Positions 14,676-25,654 of a stretch of DNA of 64,000 bases are shown here, piece by piece. The stretch's first letter is position 1, and each line of letters starts with the position of its first letter. Made by a program: the position numbers and the translations under genes. The stretch is taken from NCBI RefSeq assembly GCF_050436995.1, contig NC_134754.1, forward strand, positions 8,983,001-9,047,000, given 5' to 3'. Below the pieces are notes generated by a model that was not told the DNA's origin, ran no database searches, and worked only from the letters and a program-made list of their open reading frames with translations. This DNA is from Anticarsia gemmatalis. Taxonomy: Eukaryota; Arthropoda; Insecta; Lepidoptera; Erebidae.

Positions 14676-14832
14676 AGCGCTAAAATAAGGTAAAGGTGGT
14701 ATAATCGCGCTGCAAGAGCTTTTTCGAACGCTCGTGGCGCTAACCACCTCTGTACAACAGCTGGTAAGCCCCACGAAGCTGCGAAAAAGCTCTTGTAGCG
14801 CGATTATACCACCTTCATCTTATTTTAGCGCT
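14676..14832. repeat. Hairpin-forming inverted repeat with 51 bp arms
   Basis: Arms 14676-14726 and 14782-14832 are near-perfect reverse complements, from AGCGCTAAAATAAG at the outside to AGAGCTTTTTCG at the inside, with a 55 bp loop. It lies in the right half of the 12986-15054 element, and its GCGC-containing words resemble that element's subterminal motifs. It may be an internal MITE-like hairpin or part of the element's own structure. Confidence 0.8.
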
Positions 14833-15080
14833 CCTGTATTACTACTATACTACGTACTATTATAATTACTATTTACGACCACTGTAGATCCAATTTAGAG
14901 CTATAAGCTGGACAGTATGGGCCTATTTGACGCTACAAGAGATCTGTAGCCGCTTATAGAACCACTATACTCCTTACTAAGGAGCCTAAGGCGTTATAAA
15001 AATCCTTTAACCGGCCATTGTACAGCTTGTTATAGCGCTTGTGTGCTAGTTGGGAAACACAAACCTACACAAACATGAAT

Positions 15081-16233
15081 TATCTGGGGGCACGGAAGTG
15101 CCCCCGCAAGTCGGGCAAAAAAAAAGCGGCACGGCCGTAACATCCTTTTCTCGAAGCAATTCGGGCTATTTTTGACACCCCTATAATTTCGTTGTGGATA
15201 AAACAAGAAGCCTGGATTTTCAGCAACTAATCAGTCATTGTATAAATACGGTATATTTAAAATTTTAGCCAATTTGAACCGGTAGTTTAAGAATGACAAC
15301 TTGTTAAAATTTTGAATTTTGTCACTTACTGATTCACTGATTCACTGACTCACTGACTCACCGATCATCAAAAGTCTAAGGTACTTCTAGCAGACTTAGA
15401 AGCTTAAAATTTAGAATACAAATAGGGTTTAGTGTCTTAATCATGGGAAAAATCTAATATTTTCTAATTTCGGTCCAGTTTTCTAAATACACCAACTGCA
15501 ACAATAACTTTGTAATCCCATATAAATGTATAAGATTACAAGGTTACATTTGCAGTTAATGAATTATTATTACTGTAGAAAATAAAATAAATAGGTGCAA
15601 ATAGGTACATACTATATGAGGCATAACGGGAGGGGGTATAGGGTGGGCAAGGGTGTTTAGCCCATGAAACTGAACAACATTCCCATAGGAAAATATGTTG
15701 AATTATGAAAAAATAACGTCTGTCCATACAAATTGGACTTATGTTCGCTCTACAAAAAGAAGTGAGATGCCATCAAAAACATTCTGTAAAAACCTCAAGT
15801 CTCGCCGTAAAAAGTTGTGAGATCGATATAATACCAAGTCGATTAATCTATTTAGTCTCTACTTAAAGGACCTTCTGTCTTAAGTTATTACGTATGTTAT
15901 TATCATGCCAATTAAAAAAAAAATACCTTTAAAACAAAAAGATCGACTTGGTCATCGCAAGAAAACACGAATTCGCCATTAACATTTCAGGTAACTTCTC
16001 GTCGTGCTGTGTAGTGTGATACATACTAATAATGAAATCATGCGATGGCCAGGTCGGTCTATTTGTTTTAAAGGTATTTTTTTTTTAATTGGCATGATAA
16101 TAACATACGTAATAACTTAAGACAGAAGGTCCTTTAAGTAGAGACTAAATAGATTAATCGACTTGGTATTATATCGATCTCACAACTTTTTACGGCGAGA
16201 CTTGAGGTTTTTACAGAATGTTTTTGATGGCAT
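15081..16233 (-). mobile_element. 1.15 kb foldback-type repeat, copy 2
   Basis: This is the inverted partner of 2824-3977, with the same length to within a base or so and the same order: GC hairpin end at 15081-15105, the AT-rich body with the GTGAGTCA-like run (about 15325-15363), and the large palindrome (about 15764-16233). It starts 26 bp beyond the end of the 12986-15054 element. Flanks differ completely from copy 1, which shows independent insertions rather than a segmental duplication. The short open frame at 15536-15727 (-) carries no recognisable domain and is not considered coding. Confidence 0.75.
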
Positions 16234-16701
16234 AAAAACATTTACTATAAGTCATTCACAAGCTATGTATTTGAAGTACCTAATAGTACCTATATACATG
16301 TTACAGGTATATAAATGACATTGGATCGTAATGTGGTGTTATTTGCCGAGAGCCTTGCTTAGTCGTGTTACGCAACCCATGTGATATATTATCATCATTA
16401 TAATGGATTAGTATCAAAGTATACTCCACACGAATTTGTAATTAAAACGTCGTTTTTGACTGGTAGGTGTAAGGCTGGTTTTATCACGCGATGATTATTG
16501 ACTAGAACATTACCTTTGTTAGAGAGGGGTTTCTGGATAAAGGATTTGGAGTAAATAACATACAAATTGTCGTCACGACATAAACAACTAATTACACAAC
16601 CGTAGTAATTGTAGTTGACAAAAAAATAATTGAGGTACATCGATTATTGTTTCCCTTAATCCAGGTATTGTTCATTTCTGATGTGAAAAGACTAAATTAT
16701 A

Positions 16702-16911
16702 TTAGGTACGGGAAAAAGTCTTTTCGCATTATGGTATGTATGAACTTGTAATAAAATCTTTTCTCTACACAAAAAAGCTCGATATTTGGGTACCTCACGA
16801 GCTCACTGAAAAAAACCTAATGAACCGTGTACTGTGTGATTCTTGAAGCCAAAGAGATTTTATTACAAGTTCATACATACTATAATGCGAAAAGACTTTT
16901 CCCCGACCTAA
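16702..16911. mobile_element. 210 bp mariner-type MITE
   Basis: The ends are inverted repeats of about 57 bp, beginning TTAGGTACGGGAAAAAGTC at the left, with the complement of TTAGGTCGGGGAAAAGTC at the right. Both sides are flanked by the dinucleotide TA (16700-16701 and 16912-16913), the target duplication of the Tc1/mariner superfamily. The 90 bp or so between the repeats has no open frame of note. This end sequence is of a type I recognise from mariner elements of moths, though the exact named family was not checked. Confidence 0.85.
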
Positions 16912-17100
16912 TATTTTACTGAAATGATAAAAGATTTCTAAATGACATAATATATGCCACTGTTGTACCCAAGAATATCAGGGTCAGCTTCTATTGAAAG
17001 ACGAAACAGATGGCGTCTGAATATCAGTTTTTCTCGGAACAATTGCTATTGGACCCTGCGATTCAACTTTTGTATGACGATTTCATGAAACAAGACGTCG

Positions 17101-18075
17101 CTGACAATAGAGAATAGTTAGAAGTGAAAACCTTGTGATTTTCTTGATGAAATGTGGATACCTTAGACTTTACATCAGACCTTTAGTCTAGGCAGTTTAG
17201 ACAGTACGACTACTAAAGCCTGAAAAATGACGGCTAGAGCTTTGTTTGGATCATATTAATTGGTAAATTTCTAATGATGACAAATGACTTTAACTTAATG
17301 ATGGAACGTTGAAGCTAAAGCCTGAACGATAGCGGCTATAGCCTTGCTTCGATTAAATTCATTTGTAAGAGTGTAAGTTAATGACTTCAACATTATAATT
17401 GCAGTTGAATTCCAGTATTTCATCCGTAAATTCCGTGTCTGTCAGTCAAACATAATAGCCACACATCTGTGACACCCAATACCTAGTCAGAAACAGTTAG
17501 CATTACAGTGTAATAGTGAAAACCCAGTGATTTTCTTGTTGAAATCTATGGAAACAGACCTTTAGTCTAGGCAGTTTAGCCAAAACGCCTGCTAAAGCCT
17601 GAAAGATAGTGGCTGTAGCCTTGCTTCGGTCATATTTATTCGCAAGAGTGTAATGATAACAATTATCGACTTCAACATTATGATGGAACATTGCATTCCA
17701 GTCTTTTATCCGTAGATTCCGTGTCAGTCAAACATGACAGCCACACATCTGTGACACCCATTAAGTAGTCAGAAACAGTTAGCATTATAGTGTAGTAGTG
17801 AAAACCCAGTGATTTTCTTGTTGAAATCTATGGAAACAGACCTTTAGTCTAGGCAGTTTAGCCAAAACGCCTGCTAAAGCCTGAAAGATAGTGGCTGTAG
17901 CCTTGCTTCGGTCATATTTAATTCCAAGAGTGTAATGATAACAATTAACGACTTCAACATAATGATGGAACATTGAATTCCAGTCTTTCATCCGTAAACT
18001 CCCTGTCCGTCAGTCAAACATAATAGCCACACATCTGTGACACCCATTACGTAGCCGGAAACAGTTAGCATTATG
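17101..18075. repeat. Tandem array of about 285 bp units
   Basis: Units begin near CAGAAACAGTTAGCATTA at 17488 and 17770, with a start again at 18056 that breaks off after about 20 bp, giving periods of 282 and 286 bp. A more diverged unit precedes them (about 17101-17487). It is longer because a segment of roughly 100 bp, CTAAAGCCTGAA...GCTTCG, is duplicated within it at 17214 and 17316. The two best units are near-identical and the first is clearly older. Each carries a minus-strand open frame of 62-68 codons (17503-17691 and 17785-17991), which follows from the duplication and is not evidence of a gene. Confidence 0.85.
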
Positions 18076-19580
18076 TTAACCAATCAGAGGATAATTGTTA
18101 CGTATCAGGTTTGATCGTAAACCGATACACATGTGATTAAATAATTTGGACGGAGACAGATAGGTGATATTTCTTCATTGAAACTTTATTGATGTTGGTT
18201 CTTGATACTAATTCCATTATAGGAATGGTATGGTCAGTCTAACTCTAGAATGATTAATTATTTTCAACTATACAGCCAGGATATCAAATTGTTGGTAGAT
18301 AGATAGACATTTTGATTAGATATACGAACATTAACGGCTGTTATGAGGTATTAAAATAAGGTACCTGCGGGTATTAAGGCTTAGCTGAGGACTATAAAAG
18401 AACACCTTTTAAGTTTTTCCAAATTGTCCCCTTCTTTAAAAGTGAAGGAAAATAAGTAGTTAAAATTTCTTTAAACTGTTCTCAAGGAGTTGCCAAGTCT
18501 GCCAACTAAATACATTGATATGAAGAGGCCGAGTCCTAACCACTTTCATATTAAGAGAAGGACCTTACTCGTTACTGTTATTATTTGTAATACAGTACTA
18601 CTCAGGTTTCATATCTTTAGTGTCAGCACAGACATAATAATCTATGCAGAAAGTTTAAAGTTAAACTAGCCCTACATTCTATAATTAGTCTTTGACAGCT
18701 TACAATATCAAGTGCCTGCCAACAACTTGAGGAACTCTTCAAATAGACATGGACGTAATTATGAGAACGGCTGTGTACTTACCTACCTATTTAATGATAT
18801 GTTTACGGAAGCATTTACGGTGCCTAGTCACTGAGTAGGTACATCTTCAAGTTACTTTTAATTATATCAACTAATTACCTTATTACATTGCGTAGGTAAT
18901 TTAGTTTTAATAAACATTGGGCCTAATGGAAACTCTCGTCTACGTTTCAAATTAAATATTATCGAATTGCTAGTAAAATAACTAAAATATTTCATGCTTG
19001 AATATTTAGCTGATTTGCATATGATTTGGTGGGCAGACACATTATTAAAATAAGTGGCAAGTCTACCTTCCAGTAATGTTACTGGTTTCTAACATAAATT
19101 ATTCAGCTGTCTGCGTTAGGACATATACCGAACCACTTGCTACACAGAAATAGATAATGAATGAATACTTTGATTATATACAGTGCGCGTTGCTAGTTGA
19201 TGCAACTTTATTCAAATCTTGTTTACTGTATCCGAGTAACTTCTATAGTACTACGTTATGAGATAGTTCTAGTGGGTAGAAAGTTGATTTGTTATTATTG
19301 TCTTCTCTTTCAAAAGTGCAGCTCTCTTTCACCCACTTGATTTGGGCGGGGTCGAATGGCGGCCATTGCAGTCTGCCTGGTTACATGTGTCGCCATCTAT
19401 CGAGACTGATACTCGACTGTTTGGTTACGCCGTGTTACTTTCGAGTATACCTTTGTCAATTCAAGTACAGCTACTCGCGAAGAGATGGCGCTGCACGCAA
19501 TTTCATTTTTACACTAATTCCATTGTTTTGCTTTAAATAATCATATCGACATCTTTTAACCTTTTTTTCTTTTGTTTCAG
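18076..19580. other. Kdm3: Non-coding stretch before the first visible Kdm3 exon
   Basis: No exon was found. The last 200 bp contain two AGATGGCGC-type sites (19392-19399, inverted, and 19483-19493) and then the pyrimidine-rich tract that ends in the acceptor at 19579-19580. The overlapping open frames at 19289-19692 are shadows of the adjacent exon and its splice tract. Confidence 0.6.
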
Positions 19581-19730
19581 GTGCTAGTGGAATACGATGG
19601 TGTAGATTGGCAACGACGCGAGTGGGTGGCAGTTTATTCTCGTCGGACGTTTCGTGTCTTTTTAGTGGAAAGAACTTTAGTTTGGGCCCCACGAAATCAT
19701 GAAGGAAAAGATGTCAAATGGCCCGCTTTG
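19581..19730 (+). CDS. Kdm3: Kdm3 exon A: first Tudor-like segment of H3K9 demethylase
   Basis: This internal exon has 50 codons in phase 0. It is preceded by a strong pyrimidine tract ending TTTGTTTCAG and followed by GTAAGT. The peptide starts VLVEYDGVDWQRREWVAVY and ends VKWPAL, and corresponds to the VEFDG...W...LVWAPR...QWPALTFTPL region near the amino terminus of animal KDM3A/KDM3B/JMJD1C. In the family these proteins remove methyl groups from histone H3 lysine 9 in the nucleus, using a carboxy-terminal JmjC domain not present in this window. The aromatic and acidic residues (Y, D, W, W) fit a Tudor-like barrel. No start codon belongs to this exon, so at least one exon lies upstream, probably outside the window. 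Identification is by recalled family similarity. Confidence 0.88.
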
Positions 19731-21138
19731 GTAAGTTAATTTAGATAATTTATTTTCATATAGCCATACTAGATGGCGCTACCGGTAACATTGCTTATAC
19801 ATATATTGAGTGTATAGGACTTGAAATGTTCTTTGTGTTTTATTCATGCACAATCCTATCTAATTCCAGTGAATTTACAACTAAAATTAATTCTGATTAC
19901 CTATTTCTTATATTTTGCTAAAAAGTAAAAGTATGTGGTTTTGCAGATGTTTGCAAGTATTATTTCATCATTAAGTTTGAACGGAATGTTACTGTTATCA
20001 AAAAATAAAATTGTAAAAGTTTATAATTAAACACAGTTAAATTTCTTACACGTTAATATTTAATATTCTTGCTATACCTAGCTAGCTAATATTAAATAGT
20101 ATTGAAATAATGAATAACACAGACGTTCAATTCCAATACAGAAATCATATTCCTTTGAAATGTAGATAGGTACAAGTCATATAGCTCGAAGAGCTTACTA
20201 TTCAACAGATATTGTAGACGAAAACAGATATTCGAGGGGTTATATTCTAATACACATCCAGTTTCGGTGTAATGTGGCTTCGTCACACGTGTGCTCTGTG
20301 ACCTCCATTTGTGAAGATCCTCGTGTCCCTGCTTTGAATGTGAATCACGTTTATGCATGTCTGAAGTCCCTCAAGATTGTTTTGCTTTGAAAACTTGTCT
20401 CTTAGACACTATAACATTTACACTACATTGAAACCACCAATTTTAGAAAACTCTGTAAAATTTAGTCGAGTCCACTTTAAGGATTGCGATTTAGCGCCAT
20501 CTAGCTATGAGTAGACGACTTATTCTGAAATAGTTTTTCATCCATACGAAAAAAAGTTCCTGTATAGCGAGCTTGATCAAATTAGATAGTTAAAAAAGGT
20601 ATTTAAATTTAGGTAAAAACTTATTTACTTCAAACATATCCAAATAACAGTTTCAATACCTAAAAATAACTAGTTCGTATTATCTGTGTAAATATTAATT
20701 ATTTTTGGTTTAAAGAAGAGTTACACAAAAATATAACGTCTAAAATTTATGCGTTAATAGTGCCACGCAGCTTAGAACTTATAAATGTTTACCATTAAGA
20801 TTGTAGTAATAATATTGCACTAAGGCCATCTATTGGAAAGTAGCGTACCTTTTAGAGTACACATTCATTCTATACGCCACTAGATGCCACTACTATTCAC
20901 TAACGGTTGTGTAATTTTTTCAGTAATTTGCAACGTGAGAATAGTTGTGGTTAAAATTATAAATTTAATCATTTTGATGACAAGATTTGGTTTTTCTTGA
21001 ATCCTTAAAAGATATTTGATATCTTCTAACCATTTTAAAAACACCTATAAATTACGCTTTCGGAGCTCAAGAATACAATTCAAACTAAATAGCGATATAA
21101 AGTATTATAAATGATCTAATGCAACATTGTTTTCCTAG
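19731..21138 (+). other. Kdm3: Kdm3 intron (1.4 kb)
   Basis: This intron runs from donor GTAAGT to an acceptor in TTTTCCTAG. It is AT-rich and has no open frame of interest. It carries the densest group of AGATGGCGC-like sites in the window (19769-19781, 20492-20504, 20825-20832 and a variant at about 20877-20893). Confidence 0.85.
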
Positions 21139-21252
21139 ACATTCACTCCGCTGGCAGCTGACTTGACGCTGCAAGCGGATGCTCAGCCTGTGGAATTCCT
21201 CCACGACCGCCACCTGGAATTCCTGGATTACGCCAACCTACTTCCTTATCAG
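21139..21252 (+). CDS. Kdm3: Kdm3 exon B
   Basis: This exon of 38 codons, phase 0 at both ends, has acceptor TTTTCCTAG and donor CAG|GTAACT. It begins TFTPLAADLTLQADAQPVEF and ends LLPYQ. It continues the previous exon exactly where the KDM3 family has ...WPALTFTPLVDK...PVEYLLDRELRFL...; the shared words are WPAL-TFTPL, PVEFL and DR.LEFL. The junction restores an uninterrupted family alignment, which is the strongest evidence that both exons are real and adjacent in the messenger. GC content is higher than in the surrounding intron. Confidence 0.9.
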
Positions 21253-22206
21253 GTAACTTATTAAAATTACATCTGATATTAACAACATATGCAGTCGTAA
21301 AATTCTAACGAGGGTGGCCCGTTCATTGACCCTGTACGGTAACCCCTTTATGCGTCAAATAACTTTTATTTTCGACAATAGATAATATTAGCCGATGTCT
21401 GTAATTACGACGACAATTTTCCTTCCTTTATCAATAAATATTCCGAGAAACTATTTAAATGTAACACTGATGGTTACCCCTTTGATAAAGGAAATCGTAA
21501 GGCTTCATTATTCATTCTAACGTCAATTACGTAATAAAAGGGGAGCGTAAATCGAATATCGATTGTTGTAGGCAGCTAGTAATTACCTAACGCTTTAGTT
21601 AATGGTTGTGAGAAAATTAATCGAAATAAAATTATTCTGGGAATAATTATGATCAAATTTGTAGCGTAGAGTAGAATATGAGTAGTATAGTTTCAATACA
21701 CATGGTGTAAAACAGTTTACAGACGTTAAAGAGCAATAAACAATGGCTTGTAATAGCGCTTTACGTTCCCAAACGCTGTTGAATGAAACGCTACCAATTT
21801 GTAAACTGGCCAGCAGTTTATGGATTTATGTATTTTGGCCGCGATTTTGTATATTCCAGTGATCTGCAGGTTATTTACGTCGATGGAAAGTTTATATGAC
21901 TCGGTTACGTACGATATTCATTGCGACTACGAATACGTAGAATTACTGAGCAATAGTGCCGGAATTTATCTTTTATGTATTTAATTCTAAAGTCTATTGA
22001 ATGCGATGTGAACAAAGTCTAACAGGTAAATCGTTTTGTAGAAAACTATCGCTTTTTTACATTGGGAAAAAACGTAGTTCTCTCCCACATGGTCGAAATA
22101 CCTAAACGTTATCTAATACTTAATTAAGTTTGACAAAAAGGTTTACAAATTCAATATTCAGTTAAAAACTGGTTTAAAACCCGTCTATGTAGATACCAAG
22201 TCATAT

Positions 22207-22250
22207 AGTAAACTAAATACTTATGTATATACATAAGTATTTAGTTTACT
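22207..22250. repeat. 44 bp perfect palindrome
   Basis: The two 22 bp halves (22207-22228 and 22229-22250) are exact reverse complements with no spacer, centred on TATATA. It could extrude as a cruciform or, as RNA, fold into a stem with no natural loop. It ends immediately before the pyrimidine-rich recursive-splice-like site at 22251-22266. Confidence 0.92.
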
Positions 22251-22266
22251 TTTATTTTAGGTAAGT
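22251..22266 (+). promoter_or_regulatory. Candidate recursive splice site (ratchet point)
   Basis: The sequence TTTATTTTAG|GTAAGT joins a 3' splice site directly to a strong 5' splice site with no exon between. This is the defining form of recursive splice sites known from long fly introns. It lies 1.0 kb into a 10.35 kb intron. The pyrimidine tract is short and mixed with A, and palindromic sequence abuts it, so function is uncertain. Confidence 0.4.
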
Positions 22267-23460
22267 ACGTATAAATGTATTTTAACACTATCTATGTTGT
22301 ACTTAAGTTAATCGTACTAACAAACATTCAAACAATTCGCAATTATATCGTCAGCAGGGTACCCACCCACATTGCTATTAAACGTTTAATGGGACAGGTG
22401 GCATCAAGGGTCACTGTTCTCAGCATTACATACATTCAGAATACATTACTGAACATGCGGGCGCATTTCCTCACGTACTACCTTTCATGTCTCAAATCGG
22501 TGACTATAAAATATTAAATGGCAGTCGGATATAATGACCATTGTAACTTTTTGTCGATTGCTTTGAACAGCATGTGGTCGCTTTTGTGTAAAAACAGGTT
22601 GAAGGTTCTTAGAATATTATAATAATAGCATACCTAAACATTCTAAATCGAGGAAAATGTTGCAGAACAATTTATTTCAAATTATGCTCGATCATTATCA
22701 GATCCAGTTTTAGGGGCTTCGAGGCTTTCGTACATCATAATAGAGACGTTTGAGCCCTATTAAAGTATAAACTTTTACGAAAATCAATTTTTATAACTGA
22801 GGGTTCCCAGTTGGGGCGCCCCGGGCAATCTTTTGTGTTGTTCATTCGTGAGAACTCATGCAATCCCTCTCAGATGCGCTCGAAGATATACCTACATGTT
22901 CACAATCTGTGCACAGTACCAGAAACATTTGGGTAATAGGGACAACCCCCAAAATACTTCAAAGGAAAAATGTTACTGGAAAAGTGGAAACCCAAACTTG
23001 TTCATGAAATGGAATGGAAACGTTACTCATTTGTTTTGTGGTTACTAACTCTTCATGTCAATTGCACAAGATAAAATGAGATGTCGTCATTATTAAAATG
23101 TAATATCATCAACAATAAATCTACGTCATATAAATTGTTTTGTTATTCTTTAATATACAAAAAAAAAAACATCCCCAGTGATCCAAAAAGATATATAATC
23201 GCTGGACAAGGGTCAAAATTTTGCCCCAATAAATTATCATCAAGCAACTTGCACATGACTCGAATAAAACGTTGAGATCGTTTGATTTGTGATATAATCA
23301 CGTGCATAATAAAAGCGACAACTGAACGAGTCACGCAGGCTGTAGGTCAAGTATCACGACGTCATTGCGTGTACAATGTATCATTATGTAATAATGTAAC
23401 CACTTGACATATCATGAATGTATGGAACGGGCTCAGCGGGCGTATGTAGGCACAGGCAAA

Positions 23461-23910
23461 GGCCGGCTTCACATGTTGGTCCCAATGTTCGTACCAACAT
23501 TGGACTGCAAACTCGGTGATGCGTTCGTTGGCTAATAAACTAGTCCTGTCCCGTCAGATCGCGAGCGTTTTTCGCAGATTCCTTTGATGAGGCCAGCTCC
23601 ACATGTCAGTCCCAACGCTCGTACCAACGTTGGACTGCAAACTCGGTGATGCGTACGTTGGCTAATAAACTAGTTCTGTCCCGTCAGATCGCGAGCGTTG
23701 GCGCAGATTCCTTTGATGAAAACTACATGATCCGGCCAATAACCAACGCTCGCCCCAACGTTAGGACCAATGCCATTTTCTAGAATCTAGAAATCTAGAA
23801 AATGGCATTGGTCCCTAGAATCTAGAGCCACACGCTGGACGAATAGCATTGGTGGCTATATTGGAGCCAACGTGTGGAGCCAGTGTAACAGATTAATGTG
23901 AAGGCGACAC
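23461..23910. mobile_element. MITE-like repeat with 130 bp direct repeats and an internal hairpin
   Basis: Two direct repeats start at 23461 and 23591 (period 130 bp, GGCCGGCTTCACATG and GGCCAGCTCCACATG). A third degenerate piece follows from about 23728. Each contains palindromic words built on CCAACGTTGG or CCAATGTT...AACATTGG. A perfect hairpin with 21 bp arms and 9 bp loop spans 23764-23814. The right end reads ATGTGAAGGC, roughly inverted to GGCTTCACAT at the left, which suggests short terminal inverted repeats. No coding frame is present and no target duplication could be defined, so the family is unassigned. Confidence 0.65.
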
Positions 23911-25654
23911 ATGTATGTCAGTCAACCTCGCTTGTACAAGCTTTGATCAGTAGTGACGGTTATATTATGGAGTTAATGTATCCGGTGCTGTGTTGATTGT
24001 AAACAAAGGTTGTCTTTATTAAGCTTCGTATTTCGTTTTGTTACGTATTTGGTAACAAAGGTCGTTAGCGCTCCGTACTATTGTATGACCTACAAGTTAA
24101 AATAAGAGCTATCTATTAATTATAACTAGCATGTATTACCCATTTATAACTATTTATATCATCGCCTGTAATGATTTCATGTCCTTAATATTTTTTAACC
24201 AGCTTACAAATTGCTACCACCCTAATATATTATATAGTAAACATCAATTTTAAGTACATATCAGAAATAAATAAAATCAGCTTATATAGCACAGTGAACA
24301 CAATATATTTCTGCATAAACTGGTGCTTCCGCTAACCGCTACTAGATGGCTCTACGTTGTACATTGGGGCAATCTTATTTCATCCCATCTTATAAAATCA
24401 AAAATTTGCACTTTATTTTATAACATCATCAGGGTAATAAACTAATGTAACATTCTACTTTTACATTAAATGACATTCTAATCCATTCAGCCGTTAAACT
24501 ATGATTGACTGTAAAACATTCACCCCAATATCCCAAAGTCAAAACTATCTCATTCATTTACCTACTGACATTTTCTCCATAATTTATGTGTTCTGAAATT
24601 TTCTATGTCTTCATAAATATTAGACATTATGGAAATATGTATTTGTATAAGAAATAACATGTAAATAGAATTATTTATGGTTCGCTGTCGTCAGCTCTGA
24701 AATATAGAAATAGAGACCTGCCGACAAATAAATTCTAAATTTTGCTGGAAATAATTACTTGTATTACTTACTTCATTACAAGTAAAGATGGCCATAATAA
24801 TTGTAGGTAAGTACTTAATACTTTGAAAACGTCAACAGTAGGAGGTCAAGATTTAAAACCATTCAATTTATTTATCCTCGTTCTGTCATGTAATGCACTA
24901 TAAAAAAATATGTATTTTAAAGAAACGTGAATATTGGCATGTATAGTTTACTACTTTTTACGTGCTCGTTTATAACCGTCTTATCGTCCTGTACTAATTA
25001 AACTCGTTGTTTATTTAGACTTGTTTCATAATCATTACAAAAACACAAACATGTTATTCGTCCTTGACATTCAAGCATGATTTATTTTTGTAGAAAATAA
25101 AGACAAAGTTTTCTCCGCTCAGTCATAAATGGCAAAGTTTGTAAGGATTTTACCTCGACGATTCTAATATTTTACCGTATTTTTATACAAAGCGAGAACT
25201 CCAGGAAAATCTACTCACAAATGCCAAAACGGTTACCTAACGTTATTTCCTTTTGCAATCAGTATCGTTCTTTGTTTTGCAGAAACGTTGAACGTAATTA
25301 ACAGGGAAGACCGTAGAAAATAATAAAGCTTCTATGGTTTTATGTATTTCACCTCATAATGTATAATATTATTATTTATATTTGATGTTTATGTTAGTGG
25401 ATCAAGGAAAACTGCTTCGACAATATGCAAACGCAAACTGAATCTGAGAAGTAACGAGCAGTATGCATAGTTGATCAAAATTGTAACAATAATATGTTAT
25501 GTCTAAATTAAAGAAAGCTTGTAGACAAAACTACATACGTTGTTCAAAAGGACAGCTTATTAGATTAAGAGATGAAAGAAAGCAAAAGAAGCAGAACGCA
25601 TAAGCGACCCAATTTCGAGTGAGACGATACGAGTGTTTATCGAAACTTGCGCGC

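Larger units (their letters stand above)
12986..15054. mobile_element. About 2.07 kb DNA element with 18 bp terminal inverted repeats
   Basis: The left end begins CCCAACTAGCACACAAGC at 12986 and the right end is its exact reverse complement, finishing at 15054. Just inside, both ends carry degenerate copies of short words such as CTGTACAA, GTTATACAGCC and GCTATAAC, scattered in both orientations over 13000-13580 and 14830-15050. This resembles subterminal transposase-binding repeats. No transposase frame is present, so the element is non-autonomous. The interior holds a long AAAAT microsatellite and a strong hairpin, each listed separately. Target duplication is not obvious: the flanks read AAAATAA and AAACACA. 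The superfamily is unassigned. Confidence 0.65.

Noticed and set aside
17503..17991. Two similar minus-strand frames (62 and 68 codons) suggesting a duplicated gene
   Set aside because: They are the same part of a tandem repeat. Their few differences mostly change amino acids, so there is no sign of protein-level constraint, and the older unit lacks the frame.
24781..24815. Second recursive-splice-like site (TTGTAG|GTAAGTAC)
   Set aside because: The sequence before the AG is AATAATTG-rich with no pyrimidine tract, much weaker than 22251-22266.
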